DNA from: Chloroflexota bacterium
GTDB taxonomy: Bacteria > Chloroflexota > Dehalococcoidia > UBA3495
Length of the DNA stretch: 10,234 nt
Reading direction: 5' to 3'
NCBI GenBank assembly: GCA_002707185.1
Contig: PAMF01000025.1
Coordinates: 29,386-39,619 of the forward strand
Positions 5,180-10,234 of this stretch are shown here, piece after piece. A model generated the notes under the pieces. That model saw only the letters and a program-made list of their open reading frames with translations, was not told the DNA's origin and ran no database searches. The position numbers were made by a program, and so were the translations under genes. Each line of letters opens with the position of its first letter. Positions within the stretch are counted from its first letter, which is position 1.

Positions 5180-6991
5180 TCAATCTGTTGAATTGAGGCT
5201 GAGTTGTCCAGCTCCTGGTTCGTTGTTCTCATCAAATTTATCAGCCGTTGAAATATTCAAAAGTAATTCGACTTCTCGGTCCATAGCCTCCTGGCTGTAG
5301 GTGCTTAATTCGCCCATCTTGCGAAATCTTTTGTATCGGTTTTTGAGCAATTTGTTCTCGCTCTGCTTGGAAAGTCGAGCCAGCGTTTTTGTTAAAGCCA
5401 ACTGTATATCTTTGGAAGCTTCTCTTGGATTGTCATGTGCACCCAGATCTGGTTCCGGTATTACATAGTCAATTATCCCGAGATACTCACAGTCTTGAGC
5501 AGTTAACATCATAGTTTCTGCCGCTTCTCTGTCAATCGTCTGTTCTTCAGGGTAATTATTTCCGAAATAGCGGTTCATAGATATCGGAGAATATATAGCG
5601 TATTGCTGCATCAAAGTACGGTCAGAAAGCCCCAAGGCTAAGGCCCCTTCGCTCCCACCCTCGCCTATGATCACAGTGATAACAGGGGTAGGAACGTCTA
5701 ACATCATAGATAGCGTATTAGCAATTGCATTACCTATCCCTTGTTCTTCAGCTTCCAGTCCAGGGTCAGCTCCTTGTGTGTCTACAAGAGTAATAAGAGG
5801 CAATTTAAAGCGCGTTGCTAAGTTGATTATCCGTTGTGCTTTCCTGAGTCCGTCGGGATATACATGATATTTTTCACCGTTAATGGGTGGTCTCCGTTGC
5901 TGGCCAATCATGGCTACAGGCTCTCCCAATAAATATCCTATACCACAAACTACCGATCGATCGTCACTGTTCAGGCGGTCGCCGTGAAGTTCTACGAATG
6001 GGTCTAAAATCGATCTCATGTAAACCATGGCGGAGGGACGTTCGGCATGCCGGGCTACATTCACGGCTTCCCAGGCTTCAGGTTCTTTTGGTGGATCAAC
6101 CTCCGCCCTTAGTAAATCTTTTACGTTGTCTTGCTCTAACTTTTGTCCAGTCAATATTTTCAGAACTGTAGCTATCCGAGTATGTAATCCTTCTCTATCT
6201 ATTACATTGTCGAGTAAACCGTGTGCTAAATGAGCTTCGGAAGTATGGGCGTCCAACGGTAATGGTTGCTTGGATAATCCTTGAAGCGTACGTAGTGGAG
6301 ATAATCCGATCAATGATCCAGGTTCAGCGAACATAATATCGGCCAAATTTGCGAAACTGGCGTATGCTTGACCAGTGGAAGGATTGGCCAGGACCACGAG
6401 GAAAGGAAGTCCTTTTTCTTTAAGCCGATTGGCCGCGGTTACTGTCTTGGCCATTTGCATCAGGGAGAGTACGCCCTCTTGAGTTCGAGTCCCACCACCC
6501 GTGACAAGTGCGATTAAAGGAAGATCTTTTCTTGCGGCTTCTTCTAAAGCAAGAGCTATTTTTTCTCCGACTACGCTACCCATACTTCCACCCATAAACC
6601 CATAATCGAGTACTACTATGGCTGTCTCTATTCCGTCAATCTTACAACGCCCAGTTACAGCCGCTTCGGTTAATCCTGTGCGACTTTGACTTTTAGACAA
6701 CATATTTTGGTATGTCCCTTTACTTGAAAAGGAAAGTGGGAAAACAGAACTCAAGAATTTATGCGTTTCTTTAAATGTTCGAGGATCGGCTAATAGCTGA
6801 ATACGTTGCCGAGCTGACAAAGTGTAGTGGAACCTGCAAAAAGGGCAAACTCTGTATTTAAGGTAAGCTTCGGATTGGCTTATAGGTTCTTCACATAACA
6901 GGCATTGGTCGTGTATGACCGTCAGGTAGACTTGGCTTAAGTCACCTTCTCTATGGAATAAATGTACCAGTAAGTCGCCCAAATTTCTCAA
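5180..6991 (-). CDS. accDA: Acetyl-CoA carboxylase carboxyltransferase, fused beta (AccD) and alpha (AccA) subunits
   Basis: The single 603-residue chain contains both halves of the carboxyltransferase that moves CO2 from carboxybiotin to acetyl-CoA, giving malonyl-CoA for fatty acid synthesis. The AccD half starts with a zinc ribbon C30-x2-C33-x15-C49-x2-C52, the E. coli AccD spacing. It has GFMGGSMGSVVGEKI (131-145) and TGGGTRTQEG (164-173). The AccA half begins near residue 305 with ARHAERP, DPFVELHGDR (330-339), VDTQGADPG (403-411) and IGEGGSEGALAL (442-453). Two positions differ from common AccA motifs: DTQGADPG for DTPGAYPG, and SEG for SGG near the oxyanion glycines. The TTG start at 6989-6991 is supported by AGGAG (minus strand, 6998-7002) 6 bases away. 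The C-terminus is a Lys/Arg/Glu-rich tail. Biotin carboxylase and carrier genes are not in view. Confidence 0.93.
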   Translation of the reverse strand: MRNLGDLLVHLFHREGDLSQVYLTVIHDQCLLCEEPISQSEAYLKYRVCPFCRFHYTLSARQRIQLLADPRTFKETHKFLSSVFPLSFSSKGTYQNMLSKSQSRTGLTEAAVTGRCKIDGIETAIVVLDYGFMGGSMGSVVGEKIALALEEAARKDLPLIALVTGGGTRTQEGVLSLMQMAKTVTAANRLKEKGLPFLVVLANPSTGQAYASFANLADIMFAEPGSLIGLSPLRTLQGLSKQPLPLDAHTSEAHLAHGLLDNVIDREGLHTRIATVLKILTGQKLEQDNVKDLLRAEVDPPKEPEAWEAVNVARHAERPSAMVYMRSILDPFVELHGDRLNSDDRSVVCGIGYLLGEPVAMIGQQRRPPINGEKYHVYPDGLRKAQRIINLATRFKLPLITLVDTQGADPGLEAEEQGIGNAIANTLSMMLDVPTPVITVIIGEGGSEGALALGLSDRTLMQQYAIYSPISMNRYFGNNYPEEQTIDREAAETMMLTAQDCEYLGIIDYVIPEPDLGAHDNPREASKDIQLALTKTLARLSKQSENKLLKNRYKRFRKMGELSTYSQEAMDREVELLLNISTADKFDENNEPGAGQLSLNSTD

Positions 6992-7050
6992 TGATAGCTC
7001 CTGTTGACAGCTACTATGGGGGATGGGACCGGAGTGGAAAGTTCTCTTTA

Positions 7051-7079
7051 ATCATACAGCCAGGTAGTACAAATTGAAA
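7051..7079 (-). promoter_or_regulatory. Candidate promoter of accDA
   Basis: On the minus strand, TATGAT (plus 7051-7056) matches the -10 consensus at five of six positions, and TTTCAA (plus 7074-7079) stands 17 bases upstream with three matches. It would start transcription near 7044, about 50 nt before the TTG start. With the 225-bp gap after tilS, it suggests accDA may have its own promoter. Confidence 0.3.
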
Positions 7080-7136
7080 TGGGGAAGCCGCTTAATAATT
7101 ATGGAGGAATCAATCGGATTGAAGGTTATACCCCGG

Positions 7137-7165
7137 TTAACTAAAGAATATGGATGGTTAGTTAA
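7137..7165. repeat. AT-rich inverted repeat in the tilS-accDA gap
   Basis: TTAACTAA (7137-7144) and TTAGTTAA (7158-7165) are perfect 8-bp inverted arms around a 13-base loop. The stem is AT-rich and has no clean T-tract, so it is a poor terminator. It could be a binding site or chance in this AT-rich gap. Confidence 0.4.
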
Positions 7166-7216
7166 ATTAACATTGGGCTTAACCCGCTAGTTAGCAGATA
7201 TAGACTAATTATTACG

Positions 7217-8701
7217 TCACTTACCTGAAGGTTTGAATTTGATTAGGTATGATTGGTCAGGATCGTTTACTCTCCCTAACTCCGATATACGATGGCCCAC
7301 GATCCACATTATTCCTTTATCTGAGATTAAAAGTGGAATTTTGCTCCTCCACATCGCTGGGATCTTGGAATCAGTATAGAAATCCTGTAGTTTTTTAGCC
7401 ATCTGCATGCCTAGAGGTTGGAATATGTCTTGAGGATTTCTTGTCCGAACGTGTAGGTTTGTATTTATTGATTTGATGTCTAAGTATGCGGTTAACGGGT
7501 CAGCAGCCCTAATGTCGTTGATAGTTGTGTTACTTGGTATTTCAACTGATATCTCCCATCCTGGGATTAAGGTGATCCTTTTCAACTCTCGATCGTTGGG
7601 GACACTAATACGGTGACGACCCGAGAAAGTTGGATATGGATAGTCGTCAGTTTCTTCCTTTGCCAACGTTATATGGTTGTAATTAACAAGGAATAACCAA
7701 TCACCTGGTAGCTGAATAGTTAATCCGGTTGTTCCACTATTAGCTGATTCACACATTGCAGCTATATGGCTTTCGCGAAGTCTCCGCGAATCACCGGTTG
7801 CTAAAACGTAAGCTCTGCGTACCATGAGGCGTTGTAATGCGGGATGCTGTGCTGAAAATATGGCTCTATCTAATGTCACAGAGCCATATTTGTTGGAGTC
7901 CGGAGATATCAGAGCTTTAGCCCAAATTTTATCCGTCTCTTCGTTAAGAAAATCTAGCTCTATTGTTGAAATGTGGGAGAGCCGAATTAAAGAATCGCGA
8001 ATCTGGGGATTGTAATTCCTTGATAATTCGGGCATCAATTCATTTCGTATTTTGTTCCTGGTAAACCTCAGTAGAGAATTCCCGCTATCAGTTCTAAAGT
8101 CCCGCCCAAGGGCCTCACAATATGCTACGGTCTCTTCTTTAGTGGCTTCAAGTAAAGGTCTGAGCAAGCGAGTCTTTTGAATATTTATAGGCCAAGGCCA
8201 AGGTGCCGAATAAGCCATACCTGTAAGGCCATGTAACCCGGTTCCACGTAGTATGTGTAACAGTACGGTTTCAGCCAAATCGTCTGCGGTGTGGGCTACG
8301 GCGACAAACCTAGCGTCAATTTTATTGGCCACGTGTGCTAAGAAAGCGTACCTTAATTCCCGTGCGCCTTGTTCGAATGAACTGATACCACGTTCCTGCT
8401 GATAAGCTATAGGATCCTTTTTTTCTATCGTATAAGGTAAGGCCAACATTGATGCCATTTCTGCTACAAATGCCGCGTCTATATCGGCCTCGACTCCCCG
8501 AAAGTCATGATTTAAATGAGCGACGTGGAGTTCTAGGCTGTGTTGATCTTTTAATCGATAAAGGGAATAGAGAAGCGCAGTTGAATCTGGTCCGCCAGAT
8601 ACTCCTACTACTAAAGTTTCTGATTTCTCACCGGTGTATCCGCATTTGATTAAGGCAGTGTGAACGACATTGTCGAGTTTAGTTGTGGAGTTATTAACCA
8701 T
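7217..8701 (-). CDS. tilS: tRNA(Ile)-lysidine synthase
   Basis: This 494-residue protein has the N-terminal PP-loop ATPase motif VVGVSGGPDST (31-41), followed by HVAHLNHDFRG, AHTADDLAETVLLHILRGTGLHGL and RPLL, all typical of TilS. The C-terminal TilS domain is visible (RNPQDIFQPLGMQMAKKLQDFYTDSKIP, then WIVGHRISELGRV). TilS uses ATP and lysine to convert the wobble C34 of tRNA-Ile(CAU) to lysidine, so that it reads AUA and accepts isoleucine. It acts in the cytosol and is normally essential. The length is within the range of the long, Bacillus-type TilS. The ATG start (8699-8701) lies only 9 bases after the phosphatase stop, with a weak Shine-Dalgarno, so translational coupling is likely. FtsH or HPRT genes, often beside tilS, are not present here. 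Confidence 0.95.
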   Translation of the reverse strand: MVNNSTTKLDNVVHTALIKCGYTGEKSETLVVGVSGGPDSTALLYSLYRLKDQHSLELHVAHLNHDFRGVEADIDAAFVAEMASMLALPYTIEKKDPIAYQQERGISSFEQGARELRYAFLAHVANKIDARFVAVAHTADDLAETVLLHILRGTGLHGLTGMAYSAPWPWPINIQKTRLLRPLLEATKEETVAYCEALGRDFRTDSGNSLLRFTRNKIRNELMPELSRNYNPQIRDSLIRLSHISTIELDFLNEETDKIWAKALISPDSNKYGSVTLDRAIFSAQHPALQRLMVRRAYVLATGDSRRLRESHIAAMCESANSGTTGLTIQLPGDWLFLVNYNHITLAKEETDDYPYPTFSGRHRISVPNDRELKRITLIPGWEISVEIPSNTTINDIRAADPLTAYLDIKSINTNLHVRTRNPQDIFQPLGMQMAKKLQDFYTDSKIPAMWRSKIPLLISDKGIMWIVGHRISELGRVNDPDQSYLIKFKPSGK

Positions 8702-8710
8702 TAAGAATAA

Positions 8711-9343
8711 TCATCCGCGAGTTGCCGAACGGTTTTGATTAGAGATATGACTGGTGGAATTATATCCCTTGAGCTTTCGCGTATTTCCATCGGTCTCTAT
8801 AACTGATACTGAGCTTAGGTCTAGGTGAGTTATGTGAAAATGCGACCAGGGGATTCCGAGAAGATGAGAGATTATGCATCGTATGGTGAAGTTATGTGAT
8901 ACAAATAATATTGCCGGATCATTTCGGTGTTGGGACTCCTTTTCTAGAAAAAAATCCCACCCTCTTTCCTGTAGTTCAGATAACGATTCTCCTCCAGGCA
9001 AGGTAGTATAACCAGGATCGGTACGCCAACTTGAGTAAACTTCAGCCCAGTTGCTTCGCATGGCTTGGCCGGTAATGCCCTCCAGTTCTCCCAGGCTGAG
9101 TTCCATTAGTCGGTTATCAGCTATTACAGGTAAGCCTATCTGTCTCCCTATCTCATCTGCTATCTGCATAGTGCGAATCAACGGACTTGCATATATGGCA
9201 CTTAAATCCCAAGTGAATGATGCTTTGGCAATGTCTAGGGACTGTGCAAGTCCTGTGGGGTTCAGTGTTACATCGACCTGCCCTTGGAACCTTCCAAGGT
9301 TATTCCATTCAGTTTCACCATGTCGTACTAAAAATATATTCAA
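8711..9343 (-). CDS. Histidine phosphatase superfamily protein (GpmB/CobC-like)
   Basis: The 210-residue protein is a branch-1 histidine phosphatase. The N-terminus reads FLVRHGETEWN with catalytic His8 in RHGE (7-10). R57 lies in SPLIRT, E81 in MELSLGELEG, and H150 in VSHN completes the phosphate pocket. Family members include phosphoglycerate mutases, alpha-ribazole phosphatase and broad phosphatases. The sequence does not settle the substrate, and no cobalamin genes are nearby. The end (KLKGYNSTSHI) fits the fold; about ten residues follow. The TTG start at 9341-9343 is forced by a TAA two codons upstream and by the closeness of the RHGE motif. No clear Shine-Dalgarno precedes it. It heads a likely operon with tilS. 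Confidence 0.9.
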   Translation of the reverse strand: MNIFLVRHGETEWNNLGRFQGQVDVTLNPTGLAQSLDIAKASFTWDLSAIYASPLIRTMQIADEIGRQIGLPVIADNRLMELSLGELEGITGQAMRSNWAEVYSSWRTDPGYTTLPGGESLSELQERGWDFFLEKESQHRNDPAILFVSHNFTIRCIISHLLGIPWSHFHITHLDLSSVSVIETDGNTRKLKGYNSTSHISNQNRSATRG

Positions 9344-9433
9344 GTTTTATGTACACCCGAACGCTGGATTTGGATGGGTATGATTACCAGTTAAATTGTA
9401 ACAGTTGTAGTTGGCAATAGAATAAGCTCGTGT

Positions 9434-9462
9434 ATTATAGTGAAGGCTGATTTAAGTAGAAA
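9434..9462 (-). promoter_or_regulatory. Candidate promoter of the phosphatase-tilS operon
   Basis: On the minus strand a perfect TATAAT (plus 9434-9439) has TTTCTA (plus 9457-9462, three matches to TTGACA) 17 bases upstream. The predicted start near 9427 would give a leader of about 84 nt before the TTG codon. Confidence 0.4.
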
Positions 9463-9482
9463 ATTCCTTGAACATCTCTAAA

Positions 9483-9512
9483 TTGACTGTTGTGTTGACT
9501 TAACGCTATTGG
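9483..9512 (+). promoter_or_regulatory. Weak candidate promoter of tsaD
   Basis: Two TTGACT hexamers (9483-9488 and 9495-9500) each match the -35 consensus at five of six positions. The first is followed after 18 bases by TATTGG (9507-9512), only half matching the -10. The second has no good -10 at normal spacing. The leader to the TTG start at 9618 would be about 100 nt. Confidence 0.25.
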
Positions 9513-9617
9513 GATTTACATTTTCGGTCATTAATCAATAATAGAGCGATTTTACATCAAATGGAACAACGATTCATGATATCCCCCAAATTAATGGATT
9601 AGGATGGTGCTAAAAAT

Positions 9618-10234
9618 TTGAAGGTTCTTGGTATTGAGACTTCCTGTGACGAGACTGCCATTAGCGTAGTCGAAAATGGTACTAAGTTATTGTCTAATGT
9701 GATTGCTTCCCAGGTGGATATACATTCGAGTTATGGAGGTATAGTTCCAGAATTGGCATCTAGGCAGCATGTAAGGGATATGGTTCCAACTTTAGAGAAG
9801 GCTTTGAAAGATTGTCAATTATGTTTAGAGGATCTTGATTTGATTGCAGTTACACATGGCCCTGGGTTGGCTGGGTCTTTGATCTCAGGGTTGAATACTG
9901 CCAAAGGTTTGTCGTTATCTCTTGGTAAACCTCTAGTAGGAGTAAATCATATAGAAGGACATATTTATGCTTCTTGGCTAATTGCCGATCGGGTAGACAC
10001 TCCTGATGAGCAACCTGGATTTCCTATTGCTTGTTTGGTCGCGTCTGGAGGTCATACCGATTTGATTTTGATGGAACGCCACGGGGTTTATAAATTGATT
10101 GGTAGGACTCGTGATGATGCGGCGGGAGAAGCCTTTGATAAGGCAGCCCGTATTTTAGGTGGTCATCTGGTATTGTGGCGAACCAATTTTCAGCTGAAGC
10201 CTCCCTTGGCTGAGCAAGACGATTGGGATACGGA
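9618..10234 (+). CDS. tsaD: tRNA N6-adenosine threonylcarbamoyltransferase TsaD, 5' part (cut by the window end)
   Basis: TsaD transfers threonylcarbamoyl from the AMP intermediate made by TsaC to A37 of ANN-reading tRNAs, working with TsaB and TsaE. The visible 205 codons begin [14 protein letters not shown] (1-14), contain [13 protein letters not shown] (39-51), [13 protein letters not shown] (80-92), the metal-binding H111 and H115 in NHIEGH, SGGHTDL (143-149) and [16 protein letters not shown] (166-181). About 60% of a usual 340-residue TsaD is present. After ILG the expected YPGGP segment is missing; the frame reads GHLVLWRT and then [14 protein letters not shown], which again resembles family sequence (FxLPRPL, then WDFSFSG). 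Small indels or a misjoin between about 10158 and 10187 are likely. The TTG start is the only candidate, since a TAG lies six codons upstream. It diverges from the phosphatase gene. Confidence 0.9.
   Translation, partial: MKVLGIETSCDETAISVVENGTKLLSNVIASQVDIHSSYGGIVPELASRQHVRDMVPTLEKALKDCQLCLEDLDLIAVTHGPGLAGSLISGLNTAKGLSLSLGKPLVGVNHIEGHIYASWLIADRVDTPDEQPGFPIACLVASGGHTDLILMERHGVYKLIGRTRDDAAGEAFDKAARILGGHLVLWRTNFQLKPPLAEQDDWDT

Noticed and set aside
5887..6171. Open frame of 94 codons on the plus strand
   Set aside because: It is a shadow within accDA, whose AccD/AccA motifs on the other strand are clear.
7172..7192. GGGCTTAACCC as a tilS terminator
   Set aside because: The stem is only about three G-C pairs and no T-tract follows on the minus strand.
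9051..9383. Open frame of 110 codons on the plus strand
   Set aside because: It is antisense to the histidine phosphatase, which has all its catalytic motifs. The translated sequence shows no family features.

Overview
The window looks like a chromosomal segment of an uncultured bacterium, most likely a Chloroflexota member of the Dehalococcoidia/SAR202 type. This assignment is an inference. It rests on a single-chain AccD-AccA carboxyltransferase, a GreA-family factor carrying an integrase-like N-terminal domain, an AhpE-type peroxiredoxin, frequent TTG start codons and moderately AT-leaning DNA. Nine protein genes are supported. There are no rRNA or tRNA genes, IS elements, prophage genes or CRISPR arrays. 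UGA is an ordinary stop for several genes here (qor-like, mrp, phosphatase), which matters for the main finding.

Left part (1-2522): an MBL-fold/beta-CASP-type nuclease on the minus strand diverges from a short peroxiredoxin gene on the plus strand (1198-1662). The peroxiredoxin reading frame is interrupted by one in-frame TGA exactly at the codon of the peroxidatic cysteine, within TSG-U-TTQ. The rest is intact and AhpE-like, and a candidate SECIS hairpin follows the TGA. The best reading is a selenocysteine peroxiredoxin that ordinary gene calling would truncate to its C-terminal half. It has its own -10 box, a GC-rich near-palindrome at the predicted transcription start, a strong ribosome binding site, and a bidirectional terminator shared with the convergent greA-like gene. 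That gene (1688-2509, minus) fuses an integrase SAM-like core-binding domain to a GreA coiled coil and C-terminal domain.

Middle part (2523-5179): a gap of about 410 bp with candidate promoters only, then a plus-strand cluster of a quinone-oxidoreductase-like MDR enzyme, a MIP18/SufT-type Fe-S assembly factor and an Mrp/ApbC-family P-loop ATPase. Each has a clear Shine-Dalgarno sequence. The Mrp protein lacks the C-terminal CxxC that normally holds its Fe-S cluster.

Right part (5180-10234): three minus-strand genes, a histidine phosphatase, tilS only 9 bp downstream of it, and an accD-accA fusion after a 225 bp gap. Diverging from them is the 5' part of tsaD, cut by the window end. The last 75 or so bases of tsaD lose the conserved PGGP motif, suggesting indels or a misassembly near the edge.

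Functionally the segment mixes housekeeping genes (fatty acid synthesis initiation, tRNA modification by TilS and TsaD, transcript cleavage) with redox and Fe-S genes. The selenoprotein peroxiredoxin is the most noteworthy item.
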